Shown: in pieces, positions 14,738 to 21,412 of the stretch
Numbering within the stretch: position 1 is the stretch's first letter
Layout of the letters: each line of letters starts with the position of its first letter
Virus record (IMG/VR): IMGVR_UViG_3300010158_000027
Location: 217,270-281,269 of that record
Strand: one strand, 5' to 3'
DNA length: 64,000 bases
DNA from: a virus
Notes under the pieces: generated by a model
Seen by the model: only the letters and a program-made list of their open reading frames with translations
The model's database searches: none
Told to the model about the DNA's origin: nothing
Translations under genes and position numbers: made by a program

Positions 14738-14794
14738 GGTGTGAAATAATTTAATATTTTTTTAATAAAATTCTTCTTTTTGTTAAAACCAAGA

Positions 14795-14802
14795 TATTTA
14801 TA
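14795..14802 (+). promoter_or_regulatory. TATTTATA box before tnpB
   Basis: TATTTATA ends 4 bases before the tnpB ATG. The transposon gene carries or captured the phage-type box. Confidence 0.5.
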
Positions 14803-14806
14803 TAAT

Positions 14807-16015
14807 ATGAAGGTTATTAACAAATCATACAAAGTTAGAATTTACCCTAATAAAGAACAAAAAGTTCTTTTGGAAAAACATTTTGGTTGTATTAGATTCG
14901 TATATAATCATTTTTTAAATGTTAGAAATCTGGAATATAAAGAGAATAAAATCAATCTGAATTATGTTGTAACGGCAAATAAACTATCAGAAATGAAAAA
15001 TTTAGAAAATTTTAACTTTCTTAATGAGGTTAATTCACAATCATTACAATGGAGTTTAAAATATTTAGATAACTCATTTAGAAACTTCTTCAGAGGACAA
15101 ACAAAATTCCCTAATTTTAAGAAAAAATCAAATAACCAATCATTTAAAGTACCGGTTAATTCTACATTTAAAATAGAAAAAAATAAAATTATTATCCCTA
15201 AATTTAGAGAAGGTATCCATTTTAGAGGTAAATTAGAATTAAAAAATTTAATTAAATTTAATTCAATTAATATATCCAAAACCGCATCAGGTAAATATTA
15301 TGCTTCATTACAAGGGGAATTTAATTATACACCTAAAGTTCAAAATGATAATAAAGTAGGTATTGACTTAGGTTTAAAAAAGTTTTTAATAACCGATACT
15401 GGTGTTAAATTTGACAATCCTAAATTCCTTAAAAAACAATTAAAAAAATTAAAATACAAACAAAAACAATTAAGTAAAAAAAATAAAGGTTCTAATAATA
15501 GACAAAAACAAAGAATTTTAGTATCTTTAATTCATGAAAAAATAAGTAATAAAAGAAATGATTTTTTACATAAGTTAAGTCAAAAAATAGTTAATGAAAA
15601 TCAAATTATCTGTTTAGAAAACTTATCTGTTAAAAATATGATAAAAAACCATAAATTAGCTCAATCAATATCAGATGTTAGTTGGTCAAAATTTGTTGAT
15701 ATGTTAAAATATAAATCGGATTGGAATGATAGACAATTAGTTCAGATAGATAGGTTCTATCCTAGTTCTAAAAGTTGTTCCGCTTGTCATTATATAAACG
15801 AAGGATTAACATTAAAAGATGGAGAATGGACTTGTCCTTCTTGTAATACACATCACGATAGAGATGTAAATGCTGCTAAAAATATCCTTATACAAGGAAT
15901 AAACATATTGTCTGGTTCGGGAACCGAGTCGGACATTAAACAAAAACCTGTGGAGGCGTTGCGGTTACGCAAGTCTAAGAAACAGGAATCCCATTCATCT
16001 TTAGTGATTGGGTAG
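14807..16015 (+). CDS. tnpB: TnpB, RNA-guided nuclease of IS200/IS605 type (stand-alone)
   Basis: 402 residues from the ATG at 14807. The N-terminus (MKVINKSYKVRIYPNKEQ ... HFGCIRFVYNHFL) is the usual TnpB/OrfB start. The RuvC-like triad is present: D187 in GIDLG, E271 in LENL, D353 in DRDVNAAKN. A zinc ribbon CSAC ... CPSC lies between E271 and D353. All key residues are intact, so it is probably active as an omega-RNA-guided DNA nuclease. No tnpA is present nearby. The 3' end and downstream hairpin probably encode the omega RNA. It sits between two transcription units without breaking a gene. Confidence 0.9.
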   Translation: MKVINKSYKVRIYPNKEQKVLLEKHFGCIRFVYNHFLNVRNLEYKENKINLNYVVTANKLSEMKNLENFNFLNEVNSQSLQWSLKYLDNSFRNFFRGQTKFPNFKKKSNNQSFKVPVNSTFKIEKNKIIIPKFREGIHFRGKLELKNLIKFNSINISKTASGKYYASLQGEFNYTPKVQNDNKVGIDLGLKKFLITDTGVKFDNPKFLKKQLKKLKYKQKQLSKKNKGSNNRQKQRILVSLIHEKISNKRNDFLHKLSQKIVNENQIICLENLSVKNMIKNHKLAQSISDVSWSKFVDMLKYKSDWNDRQLVQIDRFYPSSKSCSACHYINEGLTLKDGEWTCPSCNTHHDRDVNAAKNILIQGINILSGSGTESDIKQKPVEALRLRKSKKQESHSSLVIG

Positions 16016-16019
16016 TTCA
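15920..16019 (+). ncRNA. Putative omega RNA / right end of the TnpB element
   Basis: In TnpB elements the guide RNA overlaps the 3' end of tnpB and the right end. Here the last part of the gene and downstream hairpin (CCCATTCATCTTTAGTGATTGGG, with the central TTTAGTG seen also at the left end) fit that place. Exact boundaries and guide cannot be set by eye. Confidence 0.45.
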
Positions 16020-16042
16020 AGAGGTAAAAAAGATTTAATAAT

Positions 16043-16138
16043 ATGGAAGACACATTAGAATTAATGCACAATGAGTTTATAAACTCAGATGAGTATTATG
16101 TATTTTTACAAAAATTAGACGAAGAACCAAAACTATGA
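16043..16138 (+). CDS. Micro-protein, 31 aa
   Basis: MEDTLELMHNEFINSDEYYV and on to EEPKL. It starts after an A-rich leader and its stop overlaps the next start (ATGA), which suggests translational coupling. Function unknown. Confidence 0.45.
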   Translation: MEDTLELMHNEFINSDEYYVFLQKLDEEPKL

Positions 16139-16452
16139 GTTTAGAAAAATCCTTTTCAGATTATATTGATAAGTTTTATCCACAGCTAAATGATTTAAAG
16201 TTGGGACACCTTTTTGATGGGGACACCACAACATTTTTTTTACAAGATAAAAGTAGAGTAAAATATTTTGTGTTTTTTTATTTTAATAATATTGGGTACG
16301 GCAGAGATTTGAATTGCCCAATGGGACTAGTAGATAATCTTGAAGGGTATTTTGATAATCAAACTGAAGGATTACTTCTTGATTGGTTCATTTCAAACTA
16401 TGAAATACCTTTAAGACGGTTAGTTCCAACAGAATTAGTGAAACGTGTATAA
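16135..16452 (+). CDS. Hypothetical protein, 105 aa
   Basis: 105 residues, aromatic-rich (FFLQDKSRVKYFVFFYF), starting MSLEKSFSDYIDKFYPQLND. Overlaps the preceding micro-gene by 4 bases and ends in a terminator. Function unknown. Confidence 0.6.
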   Translation: MSLEKSFSDYIDKFYPQLNDLKLGHLFDGDTTTFFLQDKSRVKYFVFFYFNNIGYGRDLNCPMGLVDNLEGYFDNQTEGLLLDWFISNYEIPLRRLVPTELVKRV

Positions 16453-16469
16453 AAATATACGTTTTTTTT
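16443..16469 (+). terminator. Intrinsic terminator overlapping stop
   Basis: ACGTGTAT / ATATACGT stem with AAAA loop and a run of T; the 16135 gene stops inside the hairpin. Confidence 0.78.
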
Positions 16470-16480
16470 GTTTATTGGTA

Positions 16481-16488
16481 TATTTATT
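16481..16488 (+). promoter_or_regulatory. TATTTATT box before 16503
   Basis: TATTTATT 14 bases before the ATG at 16503, after a terminator. Confidence 0.5.
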
Positions 16489-16502
16489 AATAAAACGATA
16501 AT

Positions 16503-17282
16503 ATGAAAAAAATTATAAAACTTACAGAATCCGATTTAACACGTATTGTTAGACGAGTGATTAAAGAACGAGACGAACGTGACGAAGAGTGGGGACAAAC
16601 AGATAAAGGTGAAGAGAGACTACAGGATTTAATTGTTGCTGGTCGACGTTTCCTTATGTACACAGGAAATGTCGCTTCGACTTTAGATTTTGACACAGTT
16701 AACCAAATGAATGAATACGAAATAATGCGTCATGTACGTAAAAGAGGAAACGATAAGTTGGCGTCTCGTATTGAAAAGTTATTAAAACAAGAGGGGTTTG
16801 AAGATACTACTATGGGTGTTGACAAGACTTATCCGACTTTGACTTTACCTAAACATTTAGAAAACATGATCAATAATCTTGTTAGTGATAAAACCGAAGG
16901 GTTTAAAGTCAGTGAATATGATAATAAATCTATGTGGGATTTAGATTATATTATTGAGGATATTTTGGCTGCTATTGAAGAAAAAATAGGGATAACAAAG
17001 TTAAACGAATTGTCTGATGTGGTTCTTGATTATATTAACGATTTATTAGATAAATCTGACATTTATCACACAGATGGAGGTGAGTTAGAGGAGGGACACG
17101 ATGATTTTACCACTCGAAATAGATATGACGACTATAGTCAAAAAAATCATAGAAAACTCCCAAAAGGAGCTGTAAAACCAGGGAAATTTGATTTTGAAGG
17201 AACATCTTTAAAATTTAAAGGTAACGATGATGATGATTTCGATCCGTGGAGTTTGGATGATAGCGATGAGGAATACGTATAA
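16503..17282 (+). CDS. LTESDLT-family protein, 259 aa
   Basis: Starts MKKIIKLTESDLTRIVRRVI and ends the leader in KERDE, the LTESDLT form of the shared peptide. The body is acidic and helical with an Asp-rich tail (DDDDFDPWSLDDSDEEY). A middle segment (about residues 110-180) looks like a helical bundle. No enzyme motif seen. I infer a virion-packaged acidic protein, possibly DNA-mimicking at its C-terminus, with low certainty. Confidence 0.7.
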   Translation: MKKIIKLTESDLTRIVRRVIKERDERDEEWGQTDKGEERLQDLIVAGRRFLMYTGNVASTLDFDTVNQMNEYEIMRHVRKRGNDKLASRIEKLLKQEGFEDTTMGVDKTYPTLTLPKHLENMINNLVSDKTEGFKVSEYDNKSMWDLDYIIEDILAAIEEKIGITKLNELSDVVLDYINDLLDKSDIYHTDGGELEEGHDDFTTRNRYDDYSQKNHRKLPKGAVKPGKFDFEGTSLKFKGNDDDDFDPWSLDDSDEEYV

Positions 17283-17421
17283 TATGGATTGTTAGATGAG
17301 ATATTAAAGAAGAGTCGGAACACGTTAAAAATCTATATCGATCGTGGACTAATAAAAAAAGTGGAAATATGGTCGATGTTTTAAAATTACAAAAACAATT
17401 ATCAAAAAAATTTTATACATT

Positions 17422-17856
17422 ATGAAACACATTATTAAAAAAATATTAAAAGAGGAATCGTTTAAACAAAGTCTTAAACAAATGGTTAAAGAGTTTGGTT
17501 GGGAGACTACTGCAGAAATGGTTAACGGATCGGAAGAGTTGTCAAAATCCGGATTCAACAATGATCCAATGGAATTCCTACATATGTTTAATGATTTGGA
17601 TGTCGCTCAAAGTGAGATTAAACCAGATTGGTATTTAGTTAAACAAGAAAACGGAAAAAATTTAATGGCTTACAATAAAAAAAGGGGACTTCTTTACGTA
17701 GTTTATGAAAGTGTTTTGTCATTTTTAACAAAAGGGTTTAAACTTGAATACGATGAAATACTGGCACTTATAAAGAAATGGGCGGATAAGTCATACAATT
17801 TAAAGGGGTTAGAAACACATGGGGTTTACCAATATGCTATTGAGCAGTTGGGTTAA
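17422..17856 (+). CDS. ILKEES-family paralog 2
   Basis: 144 residues starting MKHIIKKILKEESFKQSLKQ. It shares motifs with paralog 1 (MVNGSEELSKSGFNNDPM, FLHMFNDLD, LSFLTKGF) and ends WADKSYNLKG, the stretch that is tandemly repeated in paralogs 3 and 4. Packaging-type N-terminus. Function unknown. Confidence 0.72.
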   Translation: MKHIIKKILKEESFKQSLKQMVKEFGWETTAEMVNGSEELSKSGFNNDPMEFLHMFNDLDVAQSEIKPDWYLVKQENGKNLMAYNKKRGLLYVVYESVLSFLTKGFKLEYDEILALIKKWADKSYNLKGLETHGVYQYAIEQLG

Positions 17857-17902
17857 TCTTACAAAATTATAATTAATAATAAATAAAATAAAAAGTAAAA
17901 TT

Positions 17903-18208
17903 ATGAAAAAGACAGTAAGACTAACAGAAAGCGATTTAACACGTATCGTTAAACGTGTTGTTATTGAACAAAACGAAGAGGATAGAATGGAAGGTGAAGG
18001 TATGTCCATCACAGTAGAAGATATATTTGAGGGGGTTAGAGATGCTCTTGACCAACTGGGAGGATATCGAGATTCGATGAAAACAGAAGCTATGAAATTG
18101 GCAAGAAATATTATGTCTAGTATGCAAGACGACTTGGCTTACGTTACTGAAAATTATGAGGAACAACTTTATGATATACTTGGTGAAGAAGAAGAAGATG
18201 AGTATTAA
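17903..18208 (+). CDS. LTESDLT-family protein, 101 aa
   Basis: Starts MKKTVRLTESDLTRIVKRVV, ends its leader in IEQNEE, and has a helical acidic body with a Glu-rich tail (LGEEEEDEY). Likely co-transcribed with 17422 and ended by the terminator at 18234. Third LTESDLT protein in the window; function unknown. Confidence 0.68.
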   Translation: MKKTVRLTESDLTRIVKRVVIEQNEEDRMEGEGMSITVEDIFEGVRDALDQLGGYRDSMKTEAMKLARNIMSSMQDDLAYVTENYEEQLYDILGEEEEDEY

Positions 18209-18233
18209 ATAACTTAACACATAAAAACTTTAA

Positions 18234-18266
18234 AACCCCCACTTTCTAATACAGGTGGGGTTTTTT
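18234..18266 (+). terminator. Intrinsic terminator
   Basis: CCCCAC / GTGGGG stem and six T after 17903. Confidence 0.82.
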
Positions 18267-18290
18267 ATTTTTAAAAAAGATTAAAAAAGG

Positions 18291-18322
18291 TTTGGCAAAT
18301 CAAAGATGAATACATATCTTTG
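18291..18322 (+). promoter_or_regulatory. Bacteroidota-type promoter
   Basis: TTTG at 18291 and TATCTTTG at 18315-18322. The -7 region and start (TATCTTTGTAAGACA) are the same as at 18688, so the two units share a promoter sequence. Confidence 0.8.
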
Positions 18323-18349
18323 TAAGACACATAAATAAAACGACATATT

Positions 18350-18676
18350 ATGAACAAAGTAGAGATGTTTGAAAACGTACACCAAGAGTTTAAAAAAAGA
18401 GGTTTCGTTACTGATCCAAGAGGTGAGGCGTACGGAAGATGTTTATACAACCCTGAAACAAATGTTTCTATCCATGTTGGAAGTATCGGTAAATCTTCAG
18501 CGGGTATCTCAGTGTTTGATATGTCAAATAACGGTATGAACTGGGGCGAAGCATACAAAAAACTAAAAAATGGTGTAATGGTTAGGTTTAACTTCAATAC
18601 CAAAACTTTTGATAAATTTTATAATACAACATACCAAAATAGAGTAAAAAAATTGAACGTGGCGTTGGTAGATTAA
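18350..18676 (+). CDS. Hypothetical protein, 108 aa
   Basis: 108 residues starting MNKVEMFENVHQEFKKRGFV. Codon use is richer in C/G than most neighbours (TAC, AAC, ATC), consistent with good expression from its own promoter. Mixed alpha/beta, no motif recognised. Function unknown. Confidence 0.65.
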   Translation: MNKVEMFENVHQEFKKRGFVTDPRGEAYGRCLYNPETNVSIHVGSIGKSSAGISVFDMSNNGMNWGEAYKKLKNGVMVRFNFNTKTFDKFYNTTYQNRVKKLNVALVD

Positions 18677-18695
18677 AAATAAAAACATATCTTTG
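18665..18695 (+). promoter_or_regulatory. Bacteroidota-type promoter of second RNA island
   Basis: TTG at 18665 (inside the previous gene) and TATCTTTG at 18688-18695, 23 bases apart. It would drive the structured leader, the 18894 gene and possibly the tRNA-like array. Confidence 0.8.
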
Positions 18696-18893
18696 TAAGA
18701 CAAACAACGGGGGTGGGAAAGTTAGAGATGAGTGTCCTACTCCCGTGATAAGAAAAGAAGTTAATTGAAATAAAAATATGTGGTAGTAAAAAACGGGAAA
18801 CTCGTAAAGTGTATCAACCTGTTAACACAAGATAGTGAAACGAGAGTGTGTGTTAACTACTAAACTACAAAAAATAAATTAAAAATAACCATT
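18696..18893 (+). ncRNA. Structured leader with pseudoknot
   Basis: The first part has ACGGG ... CCCGT closing a domain (about 18708-18747). The second part has stem GTAGT (18783-18787) with ACTAC (18864-18868) around two interleaved stems: CTCGT (18801-18805) with ACGAG (18840-18844), and GTTAACAC (18821-18828) with GTGTTAAC (18850-18857). The interleaving is an H-type pseudoknot. It may be a cis-regulatory leader of the 18894 gene or the 5' domain of a longer RNA. Confidence 0.6.
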
Positions 18894-19166
18894 ATGAAAA
18901 AATTTGAAGATTTAGAGTTTAAAAAAATTGAAGATTCTCCGTATCAAACTGGGGTAACGTCTCGAATGGTGTTCGAAAATGGGTATGGTGTATCTGTTGT
19001 TTCTCATACATATTCGTATGGAGGTAAGGATGGTTTATTTGAGGTTGCCGTTTTGGGTAAAGATGGTGATTTAACTTATGATACTCCAGTGACAAATGAT
19101 GTTATTGGGTATTTGGAACCTGAGGGTGTTGCAGAAATTATGGAACAAGTTCAAGGGTTAAAATAA
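18894..19166 (+). CDS. Hypothetical protein, 90 aa
   Basis: 90 residues starting MKKFEDLEFKKIEDSPYQTG, predicted beta-rich (FENGYGVSVVSHTYSYGG). It follows a 200-base structured leader and precedes the tRNA-like array. Function unknown. Confidence 0.65.
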   Translation: MKKFEDLEFKKIEDSPYQTGVTSRMVFENGYGVSVVSHTYSYGGKDGLFEVAVLGKDGDLTYDTPVTNDVIGYLEPEGVAEIMEQVQGLK

Positions 19167-19172
19167 TATAAT

Positions 19173-19277
19173 AGTCAGGTGGCGGAATTGGTAGACGCTA
19201 AATTAATGAGTGGATAGCGTGCCATTGGGGAAGAACCAAGAAAGTTACGCGTGTTGGTTCGAGACCAGCCCTGGCCA
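19173..19277 (+). ncRNA. tRNA(Leu)-like element 1 with expanded insert
   Basis: Acceptor AGTCAGG (19173-19179) pairs with CCTGGCC (19270-19276) except at the end. D-arm GCG-GAATTGGTAGA-CGC is tRNA(Leu)-type. T-arm GTTGG-TTCGAGA-CCAGC (19253-19269) is complete. Between them are 54 bases (19199-19252) instead of the usual 33-38, with no 7-base anticodon loop on a 5-bp stem; it has a GCGT/ACGC stem enclosing TTGG/CCAA. Not a normal tRNA. Confidence 0.6.
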
Positions 19278-19280
19278 CTA

Positions 19281-19402
19281 AATTAACTGAGGAGCTGAAC
19301 AAAAAGTAGGCAATAAGGAAAGTGAAAATAGGTACGAATGTTTCACTGTGGTAAATGGGACCGTAACTCAAGCGTAAATAGGTTACGATCGGTAGGTTAA
19401 TT
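19281..19402 (+). ncRNA. Structured spacer RNA domain
   Basis: AATTAAC (19281-19287) can pair with GTTAATT (19396-19402), closing a domain with two clear hairpins: AGTGAAA/TTTCACT (19321-19327, 19341-19347) and CGTAAC/GTTACG (19362-19367, 19382-19387), the second extendable by ACCG/CGGT. No gene seen. Confidence 0.5.
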
Positions 19403-19410
19403 TTTTAAAT

Positions 19411-19560
19411 TGTCAGGTGGTGGAATTGGCAGACACAAATTGACGGTTATGGTACATACCGCTATCAAGAGAGCCGAATGTCCGTAAACACTCTATGACT
19501 TCGGAAGGTGGATAGAAACGTTCAAATAGTATCTTGTAGGTTCGATTCCTACTCTGACTA
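19411..19560 (+). ncRNA. tRNA(Leu)-like element 2 with 99-nt insert
   Basis: Acceptor TGTCAGG pairs with TCTGACT (19553-19559). D-arm GTG-GAATTGGCAGA-CAC and T-arm GTAGG-TTCGATT-CCTAC (19536-19552) are perfect. The 99 bases between them (19437-19535) hold a hairpin CGGT-ATG / CAT-ACCG with a 3-base loop and a second domain CTATC ... GATAG enclosing CCGAA ... TTCGG. No anticodon arm can be drawn. Short frames across it are not convincing genes. Confidence 0.6.
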
Positions 19561-19630
19561 CAAAGGAAGTATATGAGAGTCCTGAATGTACACAAAAGAT
19601 CCCTATTGACAGCTGGAAAGACAGCAACAT

Positions 19631-19750
19631 GGTCAGGTGGCGAAAACTGTTGGCGTCAGAGTATAAAACAAAGGGCAGAGCACAAAACACTGAACATGGG
19701 AGAGGCTGAGGAACTTCCATTACTTGCAGGTTCGAATCCTGTCCTGACTA
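19631..19750 (+). ncRNA. tRNA(Leu)-like element 3 with 69-nt insert
   Basis: A full 7-bp acceptor GGTCAGG/CCTGACT, D-stem GCG/CGT with a changed D-loop (AAAACTGTTGG), and T-arm GCAGG-TTCGAAT-CCTGT (19726-19742). The 69-base insert (19657-19725) has an ATGG..CCAT stem but no anticodon arm. Discriminator A at 19750. Confidence 0.6.
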
Positions 19751-19772
19751 CAAAAAATTAAAACAAATAAAT

Positions 19773-19919
19773 ATGGAAGACACAAAACATGCATGCGAAT
19801 GTGGTTCAACATCAGAAGACTTACATACATGTCCATTTGCAGAAGATATCAACGGCGATTATGAATCATTATGTAATTGCTGTTCTGAATGTACGCGTGA
19901 ATGTATGATGGACATTTAA
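19773..19919 (+). CDS. Cysteine-rich small protein, 48 aa
   Basis: MEDTKHACECGSTSEDLHTC, then CPFAEDINGDYESLCNCC and ECTRECMMDI. It has eight Cys and two His in a pattern (CxC, CxxxxxxxxCP, CNCCxxC, C) fit for one or two zinc sites. Similar short Cys-rich proteins are common in Flavobacteria. It lies between tRNA-like elements 3 and 4 with an A-rich leader. Function unknown. Confidence 0.72.
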   Translation: MEDTKHACECGSTSEDLHTCPFAEDINGDYESLCNCCSECTRECMMDI

Positions 19920-19924
19920 CATAT

Positions 19925-20034
19925 AGTCAGGTGGCAGAATGGTAGACGCAGAATAAAGAGGTAAAGGTCAATCCTCTATAAAAAATTGAGTAACCTACGG
20001 GGTTATATTACAGGTTCGAATCCTGTCCTGGCAA
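19925..20034 (+). ncRNA. tRNA(Leu)-like element 4 with 60-nt insert
   Basis: Acceptor AGTCAGG/CCTGGCA (end pair mismatched), D-arm CGAA-like GCA-GAATGGTAGA-CGC, T-arm ACAGG-TTCGAAT-CCTGT (20010-20026) perfect. The insert (19950-20009) has AGAGG/CCTCT with an 11-base loop, then TAACC/GGTTA resembling a class II variable arm. The 11-base loop is too long for an anticodon loop. Confidence 0.6.
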
Positions 20035-20299
20035 CATCGGTTATTTGATCTAGCACTAGGATAATAACAGCCATTAGATGAAGCTAGCGTCGTGAATGGA
20101 GGTGTAAGCTAAGACAGACTTACAAAGTTGGGGTACCAATAGATACAAACCCCCAACACAAACAGATTGACACAAAGGCATGAACAGTGGTGTTGTCGTA
20201 AAGTGTTATAAGATTAATGATAGCTAAAAAATAAATCTTATAACTAGGCTCTCGGCAGTACGTTATACAATCTGAACAGGTGCTTCCTGTTTATTTTTT
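20035..20299 (+). ncRNA. Structured RNA 3' domain ending in terminator
   Basis: Stems: GTTATT with AATAAC (about 20040-20045, 20063-20068) interleaved with CTAGC and GCTAG (about 20051-20055, 20083-20087), a second pseudoknot; TGTAAG/CTTACA (about 20103-20124); GTTGGGG/CCCCAAC (20127-20157); and an 11-bp perfect stem GTTATAAGATT/AATCTTATAAC (about 20205-20244). It ends in AACAGG-TGCTT-CCTGTT plus T run (20275-20299). No coding frame. It is probably the 3' end of the array transcript. Confidence 0.55.
20275..20299 (+). terminator. Intrinsic terminator of tRNA-like array
   Basis: AACAGG / CCTGTT stem with 5-base loop followed by TATTTTTT. Confidence 0.75.
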
Positions 20300-20343
20300 A
20301 CATAATACTTGACAATCTAAAAGTGATGGTTTAATATTATGTA

Positions 20344-20415
20344 AGTCAGTTAGCTCAGTTGGTAGAGCAATCCCCTTAAAAGGACGTGTCATTGGTTCGA
20401 ACCCTTTACTGGCTT
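20344..20415 (+). tRNA. tRNA-like gene of normal length (possible anticodon TAA), degenerate stems
   Basis: Acceptor AGTCAGT/ACTGGCT is 7 bp, D-arm GCTC-AGTTGGTA-GAGC is perfect and the T-loop TTCGAAC is canonical. The loop CTTAAAA would give anticodon TAA (20377-20379), but only two of five anticodon-stem pairs form (ATCCC/GGACG) and the T-stem ATTGG/CCTTT is mostly unpaired. It has class I shape, unusual for Leu(UAA). It could be a decaying or unusual tRNA. Confidence 0.6.
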
Positions 20416-20421
20416 ATTTTT

Positions 20422-21015
20422 TTATTTAATATCCGTTGACTTAATAAGCGTATAACTAAATGAGTTACCGTGAATATCTCTAGCCTTTCTACATATCTTC
20501 ATGAATTCCTCAAAATCTGCCAATTTTTTAAATACCTGACAACCCATCGACCAGTCATTAACATATGTTGAATCCGCACCAGCATGGTGGATATTAATAC
20601 CAAACACCCCCTCCTCAATTTTTGTCTCATCATATTTCATATCACGATTTGCGTCACGATAAACTTTAACGTTTTTAGCCTGACCCAACGCCTCGTATTT
20701 ACCTTGATGTAATCTGATGGTATGAGATCCACGATACTGACCCTCAACCAATCTTGCAATACCACTTTTATTGGTTGTCTCGAGAATACCTTTAGTACCT
20801 GGATCGGTAGTTGCCGGCCAAGAATGGTATTTCCAAACACCCCCCACTTTATAGGATAATGTGATCGTATCATCAAATGAGTTTGTAACTTTTTGACCTG
20901 GTACCATATTTCTAACCCCAATGATATTAACATCATAACCTTTATTGTTGGCATCCTCAAACCAAACGTACCCTTTTGATTTTACCGCTAATTCTACTTG
21001 TTCTTTTGTGTACAT
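20422..21015 (-). CDS. YkuD-like (L,D-transpeptidase-fold) peptidoglycan-active protein
   Basis: 197 residues from the ATG at 21015; a TATTTATA box just upstream supports this start over the earlier in-frame one. INIHHAGADS followed by NDWSMGCQVF gives the H...SxGC active-site pattern of YkuD domains (H143/H144, S156, C159). Such enzymes cut or form peptide bonds in the murein stem peptide. No signal peptide. It lies next to the endolysin cluster but on the opposite strand. L,D-carboxypeptidase or transpeptidase activity is possible. Confidence 0.7.
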   Translation of the reverse strand: MYTKEQVELAVKSKGYVWFEDANNKGYDVNIIGVRNMVPGQKVTNSFDDTITLSYKVGGVWKYHSWPATTDPGTKGILETTNKSGIARLVEGQYRGSHTIRLHQGKYEALGQAKNVKVYRDANRDMKYDETKIEEGVFGINIHHAGADSTYVNDWSMGCQVFKKLADFEEFMKICRKARDIHGNSFSYTLIKSTDIK

Positions 21016-21024
21016 AATTTTAAT

Positions 21025-21032
21025 TATAAATA
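21025..21032 (-). promoter_or_regulatory. TATTTATA box for YkuD-like gene
   Basis: Minus-strand TATTTATA 9 bases before the ATG at 21015; back to back with the plus-strand box at 21055. Confidence 0.5.
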
Positions 21033-21054
21033 TCACCTAAACGCGTTTCTAATA

Positions 21055-21062
21055 TATTTATA
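21055..21062 (+). promoter_or_regulatory. TATTTATA box before lysis genes
   Basis: TATTTATA 65 bases before the ATG at 21128; the longest gap in the set. Confidence 0.4.
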
Positions 21063-21127
21063 TTGATAGGAATCACATGTGGTTGATACCCATTTGAACT
21101 AATAAAAATTTAAAATAAAGATACGTC

Positions 21128-21406
21128 ATGGATGAAAAAACACCTCAAACCAATGGGTTTATTGATACGTTTTTATCTAAACTAAAAGAGCAGTCCTTTA
21201 TTATTATACTCATGTTGGGGGTAATCTACTATCAACACGGTTTGATGGAGGAGAGAGTCTCGTTTTGGCAATCACAATACGAAAAAAAGGATCAACTAAT
21301 AGATAAGACAGCTAAAGAGGATAAGGATGTACTTTTAGATAGAATTGAATATCTTCAAAATCAACGAGACAAATATGTTGAAGAGTCATTAAACGAATTA
21401 AAATAA
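21128..21406 (+). CDS. Single-TM coiled-coil protein, i-spanin- or holin-like
   Basis: 92 residues: a polar N-terminus, one transmembrane segment at about residues 25-40 (FIIILMLGVIYYQHG), then a charged coiled coil to the C-terminus (VSFWQSQYEKKDQLID to ESLNELK). This N-in, C-out layout with a periplasmic coiled coil is like an inner-membrane spanin. It sits 6 bases upstream of the endolysin, which supports a lysis role. A holin role is the alternative. Confidence 0.65.
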   Translation: MDEKTPQTNGFIDTFLSKLKEQSFIIILMLGVIYYQHGLMEERVSFWQSQYEKKDQLIDKTAKEDKDVLLDRIEYLQNQRDKYVEESLNELK

Positions 21407-21412
21407 TAAATT

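Noticed and set aside
19493-19761. Reading frames on both strands (62-75 codons)
   Set aside because: They overlap each other and tRNA-like elements 2 and 3; no start context or domain.
19173-20034. tmRNA
   Set aside because: The ends look like tRNA halves, but elements are 105-150 bases, lack a tag reading frame and occur four times.
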